Shown piece by piece: positions 27,458 through 37,931 of a stretch of 64,000 nucleotides of DNA. Each line of letters opens with the position of its first letter. Position 1 is the stretch's first letter. The DNA is from Pelotomaculum sp. PtaB.Bin104 (lineage in GTDB: Bacteria; Bacillota; Desulfotomaculia; Desulfotomaculales; Pelotomaculaceae): positions 124,001 through 188,000 of the forward strand of contig MVQL01000211.1 in the NCBI GenBank assembly GCA_002067205.1, in the 5' to 3' direction. Under the pieces are notes generated by a model, which saw only the letters and a program-made list of their open reading frames with translations, was not told the DNA's origin and searched no databases. The position numbers and the translations under genes were made by a program.

Positions 27458-27505
27458 ACGCCTTACAGCATGAACAGCCAGTAATTAGGAGTTGAGCAGC
27501 ACCGG

Positions 27506-28531
27506 GTGAACCTTTCCGATTTTAACTATTACCTCCCCGATGAGCTGATTGCTCAGGAGCCGGTCAGCCGCAGGGATATTTCCAGACTGATGGTCCTGCC
27601 AATGAGCGGCGGCAAAATCGAGCACCGCCTGTTCAAGGATTTGGTTGATTACCTCAGGCCTGATGATACCCTGGTGATTAATGAAACCAGGGTGATTCCC
27701 GCCCGCCTCTTTGCTGTTAAAGAGTCTACCGGCGCCGGCATCGAAGTGCTGATTTTAAAGCAGTTGGGACAAAACCGCTGGGAGGCGCTGGTGCGGCCGG
27801 GAAAAAAAGCAATCAAAGGCACGAAATTAATCTTTGGCAACGGCCTGCTGAAGGGTTTGATCTTAAGCAACACCTCTTTTGGCGGCCGGGTGATCGAGTT
27901 CAGTTACCAGGGCGCCTTCGAAGAAATACTGGACCGGATTGGCGTGATGCCGCTTCCTCCTTATATTAAAAAGCCGCTTATCGAACAACAACGCTACCAA
28001 ACTATTTATGCCCGGCAAGCGGGGTCGGCAGCGGCGCCAACTGCCGGTCTTCATTTTTCGGAGGAACTGCTGGAGCAAATTGCCGGGATGGGGGTAACGA
28101 TCGTCCCCGTGCTTTTGCATGTTGGCCTGGGCACCTTCCGTCCTGTCAAGGTGGAGGATATCCGCGAGCACCACATGCATGCGGAATATTACGAAATAAC
28201 GGAAGAGGCAGCATCTGCCATTAATGAAACGAAAAAAAGGCAGGGCCGGCTTATTGCGGTCGGCACTACGACTACGCGCTGTCTGGAAAGCGCTGCCGGA
28301 GAAGACGGCCTGGTGCGGTCAGGGCCCGGCTGGACTGAGATATTTATTTACCCCGGCTATCGCTTCAAAGCAGTTGAAGGGCTAATCACTAATTTCCACC
28401 TGCCCAAGTCAACCTTATTGATGATGGTATCCGCCCTGGCTGGCCGGGACAAAATAATGGCAGCCTATCAGGAGGCCGTGAGGTTAAAATATCGTTTTTT
28501 TAGTTTTGGAGACGCAATGCTTATAATTTAA
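27506..28531 (+). CDS. queA: tRNA preQ1(34) S-adenosylmethionine ribosyltransferase-isomerase
   Basis: A 341-residue QueA, which moves the ribosyl part of S-adenosylmethionine to preQ1 in tRNA to form epoxyqueuosine. Recognised by [17 protein letters not shown] at the start, [34 protein letters not shown] in the middle and [17 protein letters not shown] near the end. The start codon is GTG; AGGAG lies 14 bases upstream, which is far but there is no better start. It is followed directly by tgt, the enzyme of the preceding step. Confidence 0.94.
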   Translation: MNLSDFNYYLPDELIAQEPVSRRDISRLMVLPMSGGKIEHRLFKDLVDYLRPDDTLVINETRVIPARLFAVKESTGAGIEVLILKQLGQNRWEALVRPGKKAIKGTKLIFGNGLLKGLILSNTSFGGRVIEFSYQGAFEEILDRIGVMPLPPYIKKPLIEQQRYQTIYARQAGSAAAPTAGLHFSEELLEQIAGMGVTIVPVLLHVGLGTFRPVKVEDIREHHMHAEYYEITEEAASAINETKKRQGRLIAVGTTTTRCLESAAGEDGLVRSGPGWTEIFIYPGYRFKAVEGLITNFHLPKSTLLMMVSALAGRDKIMAAYQEAVRLKYRFFSFGDAMLII

Positions 28532-28562
28532 ATAGGAATTGTAATGAGTTACAGACTGATAA

Positions 28563-29750
<1,188 letters not shown>

Positions 29751-29831
29751 TTTAATAAAAATTCCCCCATAAAAAAAGGTATTTTGGCTATATTAGACGA
29801 ATCACTAAAAATTAACATGAAAGGAGGTCTG

Positions 29832-30119
29832 ATGATGGGTTTCAACTCTCAGTATGGTTCACTTTTGTATATCGTGGCGCTATTTGCCATCCTATACTTC
29901 ATGATGATCCGGCCCCAGAAGCAGCGTCAGAAACAACATGAGGAAATGATCAATAACTTAAAAGTGGACGACAGGGTGATCACAGTAGGCGGGTTGTACG
30001 GCACCATCATTAAAATTAAGGACGACTACATCATTTTAAAGGTAGCTGAGAATGTGCGTCTCAAATATCAGAAAAACGCCGTGGCCCAGCTTGGGTCGGA
30101 AGAGTCTGAAACAGATTAG
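29832..30119 (+). CDS. yajC: Preprotein translocase subunit YajC
   Basis: A 95-residue single-span membrane protein that works with SecDF. It has one hydrophobic segment (LLYIVALFAILYFMMI) followed by RPQKQRQKQHEEM, the family signature, and a small soluble domain (VDDRVITVGGLYGTI). AGGAGG precedes two adjacent ATG codons at 29832 and 29835; either could be used, the second having the better spacing of 7. Confidence 0.93.
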   Translation: MMGFNSQYGSLLYIVALFAILYFMMIRPQKQRQKQHEEMINNLKVDDRVITVGGLYGTIIKIKDDYIILKVAENVRLKYQKNAVAQLGSEESETD

Positions 30120-30266
30120 AATGTTATGCAACTTTTCTGCCGGAAAGCATTAGGTTGTCTTCGAGTTGGCTGGCTTTTGAATACAAACAGCCAGGCTGGA
30201 GAGCCTAGATTGAGATACCGGGGGATGATTTGTCCCCTTGCCTGATTAAGGGGGTTTATTTCGGCA

Positions 30267-30926
30267 ATGATCACCCTGGAGGATATCAAAAAAGACCCTG
30301 TGGTTGACGCCTTCATCCGAAAGGGCAATAAGTATTTGAGTGTAATCGGTTTTACCGAACACGGCTACCGGCATGTTAACCTGGTATCTAATATCGCCAG
30401 AAATGTCCTGGAGCGCCTGGACTTCCCTGCGCGACAGGTTGAGCTGGCGGCTATTGCCGGTTACATGCATGATATCGGTAATGTAGTCAGCCGCAATGAC
30501 CACGGCATTTCAGGCGGGACAATCGCATACCCGATTTTGCTGCAAATGGGAATGCACCCGGATGAAATCGCGACTGTTATTTCCGCTATCGCCAACCATG
30601 AAGAGCAATACGGGCATGCGGTAAACAGTGTTGCGGCGGCCTTGATCGTGGCCGATAAGTCGGATGTGCACCGGACCAGGGTCCGCAACACGGATTTTGC
30701 CACCTTTGATATCCATGACCGGGTAAATTATGCTGTGGAGCACTCTTTTTTATGGGTAACTGATGACAAGAAGACAATTACCATGGAGTTAACCATTGAT
30801 ATTGATATTTGCCCGGTGATGGAATACTTTGAGATTTTCTTGAGCCGGATGGTCATGTGCCGCAGGGCGGCAACTTTTCTTAAATGCAATTTTGAGCTGG
30901 TGATCAACGGCGCAAAGCTGCTTTAG
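30267..30926 (+). CDS. HD domain phosphohydrolase
   Basis: A 219-residue HD-superfamily metal-dependent phosphohydrolase. Metal ligands are visible as HGYRHVNLV, then GYMHDIGN (the HD pair), NHEEQYG, and VADKSDVHRTRVR. The substrate cannot be told from the sequence. It lies between yajC and secD, an arrangement seen in some anaerobic Firmicutes, and its presence there implies co-expression with the translocase genes rather than a known part in secretion. Confidence 0.85.
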   Translation: MITLEDIKKDPVVDAFIRKGNKYLSVIGFTEHGYRHVNLVSNIARNVLERLDFPARQVELAAIAGYMHDIGNVVSRNDHGISGGTIAYPILLQMGMHPDEIATVISAIANHEEQYGHAVNSVAAALIVADKSDVHRTRVRNTDFATFDIHDRVNYAVEHSFLWVTDDKKTITMELTIDIDICPVMEYFEIFLSRMVMCRRAATFLKCNFELVINGAKLL

Positions 30927-30978
30927 AAACAGATATTCTTTAGACGGCATTTTGATGTTAGGGAAGGAAGTGAATGGA

Positions 30979-32214
30979 ATGGTTTGGAGTAAGGTTTTAA
31001 AACTAACAGCTATTATAATTATTGTTGCTGCTATGGCGGTATTAGCGGTGAAACCGCTCTTTCCGGAGGTAACCTGGCTCCCGCTGACCAAATTAATTAA
31101 GCAGGGCCTTGACCTTAAAGGCGGCGTGCACGTAGTCTTAGAAGCCAAGGATACCCCCGAGGCGCAGGTAACACCTGAGCGGGTCAAACAGGCCATGGCG
31201 ATTATTGAAACCCGTGTTAATGAATATGGGGTGGCCGAGCCGCTTATTCAGCTGCAGGGCGACAAAAGAATTATTGTCGAGCTGGCCGGCATCCAGGATC
31301 CGGATGAAGCGGTGCGGAATATGATCAAGACCGCTTACTTAGAGTTTCAAACCGAAGACGGCACTACAGTGCTCACCGGCAGCCAGTTGAAGAATGCCAC
31401 CGAGTCCAAGGATGCCCAAAGCGGGCAGGTAAAGGTGGACCTGGAATTTGAGCCGGAGGGGGCCAAAACCTTTGCGACTGTCACCGCTGCCAATGTGGGC
31501 AAGCAAATTGCCATCCTGCTGGACGGCAGGGTGCTGCAGGCCCCGGTGGTAGAAGAGCCCATACCAAACGGCCGGGCGCAAATAACCGGCTATGAATCGC
31601 TGGAAGAGGCGCACAACATTGCTATTTTGCTCCGCTCCGGCGCCCTGCCGGTCAAGGTGGAGGTAATGGAAAAGCGGACGGTTGGCCCCACCCTGGGCGC
31701 AGATTCGCTGGACAAGTCCATCAAGGCCGGCAGCATTGGACTGATCGCGGTCCTGATCTTTATGGTGCTTTATTACCGGCTGCCAGGGCTGGTGGCCGAC
31801 TTTGCCTTGATTGTTTATGCTTTGATTATGCTGGCTATCTTTGCCGGCCTGCATATAACCATGACCCTGCCCGGTGTGGCCGGTTTCCTGCTGTCCCTGG
31901 GCATGGCGGTAGACGCCAACGTGATTATCTTTGAGCGGTTCCGGGAAGAGGCGTGGTCCGGCAAGTCGCTGCAGTCGTCGATTGATGCCGGGTTCAAGCG
32001 GGCCTTTGTTGCGATTTTTGACTCAAACATGACCACACTGGTCGCCGCTGTTGTGCTGTATTATTTCGGCACAGGGCCGATCAAAGGTTTTGCCGTAACG
32101 CTGGCTATCGGTATCCTGGCCAGCATGTTTACAGCTATTACCGTGACCAGATACCTGCTGCACCTGGTGGCCGGCAGCAATCTAATCCGTAACTTTAAAA
32201 TGTACGGGGCATAG
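30979..32214 (+). CDS. secD: Protein translocase subunit SecD
   Basis: A 411-residue membrane protein that uses the proton gradient to help move proteins through SecYEG. It has the first transmembrane segment, GLDLKGGVHVVLEA (D1 motif), a small periplasmic P1 region, IAILLRSGALPVKVEV, and five C-terminal transmembrane segments with LGMAVDANVIIFERFREE. AGGAAG lies 8 bases before the ATG at 30979. It is followed by secF after 16 bases. Confidence 0.96.
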   Translation: MVWSKVLKLTAIIIIVAAMAVLAVKPLFPEVTWLPLTKLIKQGLDLKGGVHVVLEAKDTPEAQVTPERVKQAMAIIETRVNEYGVAEPLIQLQGDKRIIVELAGIQDPDEAVRNMIKTAYLEFQTEDGTTVLTGSQLKNATESKDAQSGQVKVDLEFEPEGAKTFATVTAANVGKQIAILLDGRVLQAPVVEEPIPNGRAQITGYESLEEAHNIAILLRSGALPVKVEVMEKRTVGPTLGADSLDKSIKAGSIGLIAVLIFMVLYYRLPGLVADFALIVYALIMLAIFAGLHITMTLPGVAGFLLSLGMAVDANVIIFERFREEAWSGKSLQSSIDAGFKRAFVAIFDSNMTTLVAAVVLYYFGTGPIKGFAVTLAIGILASMFTAITVTRYLLHLVAGSNLIRNFKMYGA

Positions 32215-32230
32215 GGGGAGATTTGAGTTG

Positions 32231-33127
32231 ATGTTACGAGATAGAATGCCTTTTCACTTTATACGATTAAGGAAGTTTTGGTATGCTATTTCCATTTTGT
32301 TGATTGTGCCGGGGATCATCTCGCTTTTTAGTCAAGGACTTAACCTGGGTATTGATTTCAGAGGCGGCAGCTTGTTGGATTTGAAATTCAATCAGACTAT
32401 CGAGGTCGATCAGGTTAGAGCGGTAATGGCTGAATTCGAACTCGCAGATGCTTCGATCCAGCGCAGCGGAGAAACAGATTTTCTGGTCAGGACCAGAGAG
32501 CTGTCCGAGGAGGAAAATGCCAACGTGATTGCGGCGCTGGACCAGAGACTAGGCGGTGTAACAGTGCAGCGGAGCGAGCGGGTCGGACCGGTAATTGGCC
32601 AGGAGTTGATTAGAAACGCTTTCCTGGCACTGGGTGTGGCTGCAGTGTTGATGGTTGTGTATATCGCGTGGCGGTTTGAATTTAAGCAGGGTATTACGGC
32701 CATAATCGCGGTATTGCACGATACCTTGCTGGTCACCGGGATATTCTCAATATTTCAGATTGAGGTAGACAGTTCCTTTGTAGCGGCGATCCTGACGATT
32801 ATTGGTTATTCAATAAATGACACCATTGTGATTTTTGATCGGATCCGCGAAAACATGCTGAACAAGAAAAAGGGCGAGCTGCTGGAGGATGTAATCAATA
32901 CCAGCCTGTGGCAGACCCTGGCCCGTTCCATCAATACCGGTATGTCGGTAATATTTGTCCTGGTGGCTCTACTGCTGTTCGGCGGGACAACTATTCATAA
33001 TATGGTGCTGGCCTTATTAATCGGAGTAATAGCCGGCGCTTATTCCTCTGTGTGCAATGCCAGCCCGATCTGGTATGATATGAAAAAGACTGAGCTGCAC
33101 GGCAAGTTCGGGACCGCACGGGCATAA
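32231..33127 (+). CDS. secF: Protein translocase subunit SecF
   Basis: A 298-residue partner of SecD. Signature blocks are LGIDFRGGSLLDL after the first membrane segment, and IIGYSINDTIVIFDRIRENM and TSLWQTLARSINTGMSV in the C-terminal membrane domain. The start ATG 32231 follows a TTG at 32228; GGGGAG lies upstream. It ends the operon and is followed by a terminator and then an intron remnant. Confidence 0.96.
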   Translation: MLRDRMPFHFIRLRKFWYAISILLIVPGIISLFSQGLNLGIDFRGGSLLDLKFNQTIEVDQVRAVMAEFELADASIQRSGETDFLVRTRELSEEENANVIAALDQRLGGVTVQRSERVGPVIGQELIRNAFLALGVAAVLMVVYIAWRFEFKQGITAIIAVLHDTLLVTGIFSIFQIEVDSSFVAAILTIIGYSINDTIVIFDRIRENMLNKKKGELLEDVINTSLWQTLARSINTGMSVIFVLVALLLFGGTTIHNMVLALLIGVIAGAYSSVCNASPIWYDMKKTELHGKFGTARA

Positions 33128-33202
33128 ATATATATTTAAAACCCCGCGATGCCGCTTTAGCGCACACGGGAGTTGAAGATTATAGCTTGTTTCCGGAGCA
33201 AA

Positions 33203-33233
33203 AGGCGTGTGGAATTTCTGCACGCCTCTTTTG
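33203..33233 (+). terminator. Rho-independent terminator of the secDF operon
   Basis: AGGCGTG (33203-33209) and CACGCCT (33221-33227) form a 7-bp stem with an 11-base loop, followed by CTTTT. The group IIC intron remnant starts immediately after it, as is typical for that intron class. Confidence 0.88.
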
Positions 33234-33665
33234 TGTTCGTCCGGCATGTCTGCCGAGTCAATGGGTTGAAAGAAACCCTGTCACCTAACCAGAGGGAAGA
33301 CAACCCGTAGGCAAGGGCGTCACTGGTAACGGTGAAGTCTGAAGGAAGCCGAAGGGGGAACTCGGAACATTGCGCAAGCGAACCGGTGTTGGCTATTCAG
33401 GTGCGTAACCTTGCACATAGTGGGAAAGCCCAAAAGCTGGATAACCTGAGCAGTTAGGACGGATGCGTTCAGGTTCAGGCTAGTAGACTTAACCGGGGAA
33501 GCCCGGGCTTTCTTTTGACACCATAGGTAAATATAGCCCTCGGCTTCACCTTTTGGCGAAGACAAGGGCTAAGAGTTTAGTCGAGCAATACGACAGTCTT
33601 CGTTCCTGATCCGCTTTATACCGAACGGTACGTGCAGTGGTGTGAGAGGACGAGGGTAAATCACA
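33233..33665 (+). mobile_element. Group IIC intron remnant without an encoded protein
   Basis: The sequence starts GTGTTCG and matches the bacterial class C intron layout that I recall from Oceanobacillus iheyensis: CCGGCATG near the 5' end, a GGGTTGAAAG block, AAGTCTGAAGGAAGCCG in domain I, and domain V at about 33612-33648 with CCGCTTTATACCGAACGG and the ACGTGCAGTGGTG partner strand, then GTGAGAGGACGAGGGT of domain VI. The second strand of domain VI is not found, so the 3' splice site is missing or replaced. There is no reverse transcriptase gene; only about 100 bases lie between the end of domain III and domain V. It sits directly behind the secF terminator hairpin. The right boundary is approximate. 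Confidence 0.82.
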
Positions 33666-33771
33666 ATGCACTGCCCGCACCGTACAGGATTCTTTTTCAT
33701 ATCCATATAAGCCTTCTATTATGATCGCACCAAATTGCTGCCCGGATAATTTTGGTTATGCTTTAGCAATA

Positions 33772-35172
33772 TCAAAGGCCTTCCAGTTTCTTATATAAGG
33801 TTGATCGGCTTATTCCCAGCAGTTTTGCTGTTTTTGACTTATTACCGTTAGTTGCCTTCAAAGTTTTAAAAATGGTTTCTTTTTCGATTCCCGACAGGGA
33901 GAAAATTTCTACTCCGCTGCTAATATTACTGTTTAACCCCAGGTCTTCCAAACTGATCTCATCTTCTTTACAAAACAGAACGGCTCTCTCTATTACATTG
34001 CCTAATTCTCTAATATTGCCTGGCCAGCTATAGTTTTGCAGATAATTCATTGCATCATCGGAAATACCTTTAACTTTCTTATTGTTGGCTTCGCAATAGT
34101 CTTTAATAAAATGGTTGACCAGAGTGGGAATATCCTCATAATGTTCACTTAAGGGAGGAATATTTAACGAAATTACCTTTAACCGGTAATATAGATCCTG
34201 TCTGAATTTCCCCTCAAAAATAAGTTTCTGCAGGTCTTGATTGGTGGCCGCAACAATCCTGACGTCAATTTTTTTCGGGTGCAAACCTCCTACCCGCATC
34301 ATTTCTTTCTCCTGGATAATACGCAGCAACTTGCTTTGAAGGGGTAGGGGCATGTCTCCAATTTCATCTAAAAAAATAGTACTTTTACCGGCTAATTCAA
34401 ACTTGCCTGGCTTGCCGTGCCTGCTGGCGCCGGTAAATGCTCCCCCTTCATAGCCGAAAAGTTCGGATTCGGCCAACTCAGCAGGTACTGCGGCGCAGTT
34501 GATGTTAATAAACGGCTGGTACCACCGGCCGCTGGCATTATGAATAGCCTGCGCGAACAATTCTTTTCCAGTCCCGCATCCTCCTGAAATAAGTACAGTC
34601 GATGTAGTTTGCGCTGCCTTTAAAGCCAGTCTCTTTAGTTCTTCCATGGCATTGCTGTTGCCGATAATTGAATTTATGGTATATCTTGTGCCATTTATTT
34701 TATAAAGCTCTTCATGTTTGGCTTTATCTGCTGTCTTTGTTTTGACGGAAGTGCTTTTTGCAGCGCTATCGTTATTATAATATTTCTCAATATGGTCTAG
34801 TAAGAAGCGGACAATAAAGTCCCTGGTAATAAATCCTACCGGGCGTTCTTCAAGATCAACAACAGGCGTTTGGCCAATCAGCACTTTACGCAGCCATTGG
34901 TTGAGTTCAGAAATATTGTTGAACTTCATGTCTTCCTTAAAATAAATTATGTCAGTTAAGTAGTGACCTGTTAATTCAGATTCAATATCTACTCCCTTAA
35001 GCAGGCTGTCATATAGGTTCGATCGTGTAAACATCCCAATCATTTTCTTGTCGCCATCAACCACCGGAATTCCGCTAAGCCTGGTTTCACGTAAAATACT
35101 GATAGCTTCACGAAAAGTACTGCTGGGGCTGAGGGTTACTGTGGTGGGTACAGTGATGTCTTTCGCCAGCAA
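33772..35172 (-). CDS. Sigma-54-dependent transcriptional activator with CBS domains
   Basis: A 466-residue enhancer-binding protein. Residues 1-130 hold two CBS motifs (LSGIPVVDGDKKMIGMFT; TPVVDLEERPVGFITRD), which usually bind adenosine nucleotides. The AAA+ domain at about 165-400 has ISGGCGTGKELFAQAIH (Walker A), GGAFTGA (sigma-54 contact, intact), TIFLDEIGDMP (Walker B) and SWPGNIRELGNVIERA. A Fis-type helix-turn-helix ends the protein (NKSKTAKLLGISRSTLYKKL). The start is TTG 35172 with GGTGGAG four bases upstream; there is no ATG before residue 44. No good -24/-12 promoter was seen nearby, so the target is unknown. Confidence 0.92.
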   Translation of the reverse strand: MLAKDITVPTTVTLSPSSTFREAISILRETRLSGIPVVDGDKKMIGMFTRSNLYDSLLKGVDIESELTGHYLTDIIYFKEDMKFNNISELNQWLRKVLIGQTPVVDLEERPVGFITRDFIVRFLLDHIEKYYNNDSAAKSTSVKTKTADKAKHEELYKINGTRYTINSIIGNSNAMEELKRLALKAAQTTSTVLISGGCGTGKELFAQAIHNASGRWYQPFININCAAVPAELAESELFGYEGGAFTGASRHGKPGKFELAGKSTIFLDEIGDMPLPLQSKLLRIIQEKEMMRVGGLHPKKIDVRIVAATNQDLQKLIFEGKFRQDLYYRLKVISLNIPPLSEHYEDIPTLVNHFIKDYCEANNKKVKGISDDAMNYLQNYSWPGNIRELGNVIERAVLFCKEDEISLEDLGLNSNISSGVEIFSLSGIEKETIFKTLKATNGNKSKTAKLLGISRSTLYKKLEGL

Positions 35173-35206
35173 AAAGCTCCACCTCGCCTTCTAGAAATTT
35201 TATAGT

Positions 35207-35239
35207 GTCCGTGAAGCACATAAGGCAACATCCACGGAC
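35207..35239. repeat. Inverted repeat upstream of the sigma-54 activator gene
   Basis: GTCCGTG (35207-35213) and CACGGAC (35233-35239) are perfect arms 19 bases apart, 35 bases before the activator start. An operator or leader hairpin is possible. No gene is seen in the AT-rich stretch from here to about 35350. Confidence 0.4.
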
Positions 35240-35356
35240 TAAAAATTTAACAATTTTAAGTTGTAATGACTAGCTGATCTTGTGTTAAGCAAGGTTACAT
35301 TAATTTATTTATTTTTTAATAATTTATTTATTATTTATGAATTTCATTAATAAATT

Positions 35357-35518
35357 CTATGCAGATAGATAATATCCTGCTGCAGATTGATGTTTTCCGT
35401 TTGCATATCGTACAGTGTATGTTTCGTGGACACAGCAATCAATGTCCGGTTGCCACAACTTGCGACAAAATTCAGGAAATTCGCTCGGTTCCTTTCTTAC
35501 CTCGGTTCCTTTCTTACG
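35357..35518 (-). pseudogene. Short gene remnant of unknown origin
   Basis: On the minus strand an open stretch of about 47 codons ends at the stop 35357-35359 and reads like real protein (EFPEFCRKLWQPDIDC, HETYTVRYANGK). It has no start, and its upstream side is disrupted by a 17-base tandem duplication that shifts the frame. I do not recognise the family. Confidence 0.35.
35484..35517. repeat. 17-base tandem duplication
   Basis: The unit CTCGGTTCCTTTCTTAC occurs twice back to back (35484-35500, 35501-35517). Seventeen is not a multiple of three, so it breaks the minus-strand open frame running through it. Confidence 0.9.
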
Positions 35519-35552
35519 AGTATGAAAAAAGTAGATAGCGATAAGGTGAGCA

Positions 35553-35589
35553 AAAAGAGCTTCCCGAGTTCAATACGGGAAGCTCTTTT
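35553..35589. terminator. Bidirectional terminator
   Basis: AAAAGAGCTTCCCG (35553-35566) and CGGGAAGCTCTTTT (35576-35589) form a perfect 14-bp stem with a 9-base loop. A on the left and T on the right let it work in both directions. On the minus strand it lies downstream of the XRE regulator gene. Confidence 0.88.
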
Positions 35590-35732
35590 ATGTTTATCTT
35601 AAATTTTTATAGGATTTCAGGGCAGTCAATCAACTTTATTTCGGGCCCCGAGAGAAGATTAAATTATATCTTCAGGATAGACCCATGCTCACCAGTACTA
35701 TTTAACCGGATATGGATTGCAATTATATTTTA

Positions 35733-36047
35733 TTACTCTTTTTTTAAAGACATGACCTCCAAAAGCTTACACAATTGTATAACTTCATCAGGTGATAGTT
35801 TCCTAGCTTTTTCGACCAGGGAATTCAGATGCTCGGGCATTTTTTCTGGATTATCCTCACTAAAAAAATCGGCCAGAGAAATATCAAGCGCTGCGCATAT
35901 TTTGCGCAGGGTAGTGATGGAAGGATTGCAAACCCCTTTTTCTATTTTACAGATTTGTGACTGGTCCAGGCCAACCTTTGCCGCAAGGGCAGATCCAGTC
36001 AGTTCAGCCTTATCTCTAAGAGAGGCGATTCTATTGCCAATATCCAA
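35733..36047 (-). CDS. XRE family helix-turn-helix regulator
   Basis: 104 residues with an N-terminal Cro/C1-type helix-turn-helix: IGNRIASLRDKAELTGSALAAKVGLDQSQICKIEKG, then NPSITTLRKICAALDISLADFF. The C-terminal third is charged and may dimerise. The start is TTG at 36047, with GGAGG 7 bases upstream. It resembles SinR-like or phage-type small repressors; its target is unknown. It stands alone, between a terminator and an AT-rich region. Confidence 0.88.
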   Translation of the reverse strand: MDIGNRIASLRDKAELTGSALAAKVGLDQSQICKIEKGVCNPSITTLRKICAALDISLADFFSEDNPEKMPEHLNSLVEKARKLSPDEVIQLCKLLEVMSLKKE

Positions 36048-36557
36048 CGGGATCCCTCCTACCCTGGGCTACTTTTATGATCACAGCCTTATTTATATTT
36101 TGACACTTTTTAACACCACAATCACGTGACTTGTAATGAATATAAATCATTAAATATAAAATCCTGGTGTATAGTGTAAATTTTCACAACGGAAGACACA
36201 CATATTTTCCACTACTAAAGAATCAAAAATGGTAAAAATAGTACAAACATACATTTGAAATTGGAAAATAATTTATGATACCATAAATAACATATCAAAA
36301 ATTTATTTACAAAGCAAGTTATAAAATATTAACGAAACTATAAATATTCTCTTAATTCAAACATAGCCAGGCTGTAAAGCGATAATTTCATTTAAAAATT
36401 ATAATTTAAATAGATGAAACAATTTATTAAGAAAAAAGGAAATCGGGAACGTAATACTACGGGCAACATCCTAGATGAAAGTCCTGGCAATTGTAAATCT
36501 AAGATTGACATATGAATTATATTCATATAATATTATCTCGTGATATGATTTTCTTTG
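36048..36557. other. Very AT-rich non-coding region
   Basis: About 500 bases with low GC and no credible gene. It must hold the promoter of the XRE gene. The sequence changes abruptly near 36557 into the higher-GC oxidoreductase remnant, which suggests a junction there. Confidence 0.5.
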
Positions 36558-37560
36558 TAACCCTGTGGGGCAGAAAGTCTCCTTACGGCATCGCCACCCT
36601 GTTCCCGCAGGCAGCCCTGGAGAACAAGCCTTATCCAGTACGGGGCGCCATTGTGGCCGCGGCCAACCCGGCGACATCCTTCCCGGAAGCGAACAAGTTT
36701 ATTGAAGCCTTTAAGTCGATGGACTTTATGATGGCAATCGACCTCTTCATGACCGAAACTGCGGAGCTGGCTGATTTATTCTTGCCCGCCTGCACCTTCA
36801 TGGAGAAGGACGCTCTGGCTTACGTCTATGGCGTAGTGCACGGCGAGCCATTTGCCATGTACCACCACAAGGTTATTGAGCCAGTTGGGGAGTCTAAGCC
36901 TGACCGGTGGATTTGGACCGAACTGGCCCGCCGTCTCGGATTTGGTGAGTTCTTCCCATGGAATACAGATGAAGAAGTGATGGATAACCTGCTGGCTCCC
37001 AGCGGAATCGGCGAAGAGTTGAAAGCAAATCCAATGGGCAAGTATTTTGACAAGCAGGACTACTATGCCTACGAGAAAAAGAAGATCCTGACTCCCAGCG
37101 GCAAGATCGAAATATATTCCAAGACCTTGGAGGATGCCGGTTATGACCCGCTGCCGAAATACTTAGAGCCGGCGCAAAGCCCGGTCAGTACTCCTGAATT
37201 AGCTAAGGAGTATCCGCTTATTCTGATCAGCGGAGCCCGCCGGAAAGCATTTACCCACACCCAGATGCGGCATGTCCCGCAGCTCAGGTCTCTTGAGCCG
37301 GAGCCGTTTGCTGAGATGCACCAGGCGACCGCCGACCGTTACGGAGTAAGGACGGGGAGCGCGTTCGTCTATCCACCCGCAATGGCAGTATTACCCTTCG
37401 GGTGAAGGCGGAGCCAAGATTGATGCCGGGCATCGTCTCTGTGCCGCACGGCTGGCCCGGTAAGGCTAATGTCAACCTGCTGACTGATATGGATGTACGT
37501 GACCCGATTACCGGTTATCCTGACTTCAAGGCCCTGCTGTGCAAGATCGAAGCGATATAA
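36557..37560 (+). pseudogene. C-terminal remnant of a molybdopterin oxidoreductase
   Basis: Similar to the C-terminal half of DMSO-reductase-family enzymes: SPYGIATLFPQAALENKPYPVRGAIVAAANPATSFPEANK, TETAELADLFLPACTFMEKDAL, and the cofactor-binding C-terminal barrel (PLILISGARRKAFTHTQMR, VSVPHGWPGKANVNLLTD). The N-terminal half with the iron-sulfur site and first molybdopterin domains is absent. A frameshift near 37349 (consistent with loss of one A) moves the last 70 codons into another frame, where they run to the TAA at 37558-37560. An apparent ATG at 36512 lies in unrelated AT-rich sequence. Confidence 0.88.
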
Positions 37561-37650
37561 GTATTTTATAAAAATCGCTGCAGTCAAGTTTAGGCTAGCG
37601 TTAACAAATAGGATATACAATATGTCATAGCAAGGCAAGTGAAATACATT

Positions 37651-37684
37651 CGGGGCAGCAATAATTTTATTGCTGCCCCGTTTT
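37651..37684 (+). terminator. Terminator of the oxidoreductase remnant
   Basis: CGGGGCAGCAATA (37651-37663) pairs perfectly with TATTGCTGCCCCG (37668-37680), followed by TTTT. It presumably ended the original gene or operon. Confidence 0.9.
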
Positions 37685-37931
37685 GCAAATTATTGAATTA
37701 CTGAAGGTATCAGGAGGAGCAATCTCTGAGTGTAAAAATCTTTAGATTATAATATAACCAGTTACGGCATATATGTTTAGTATGATATCGGATCAATCCT
37801 TGATTGCCTTCATTCTGATTTTGCGACCCCTGACCAGGCAGTTATGTTAGGAGACAATAGATGAGAGGAAAACTTTAGGCTCCAAAATGCGTTTTGAAGT
37901 GGTAATGGTAAATTTTTTTATAATATTTGTA

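Noticed and set aside
33320..33565. 81-codon minus-strand frame
   Set aside because: It lies within the structured group II intron sequence and has no coding character.
35387..35602. 71-codon + strand frame
   Set aside because: It passes through a 14-bp terminator stem and a tandem duplication and has no ribosome binding site.
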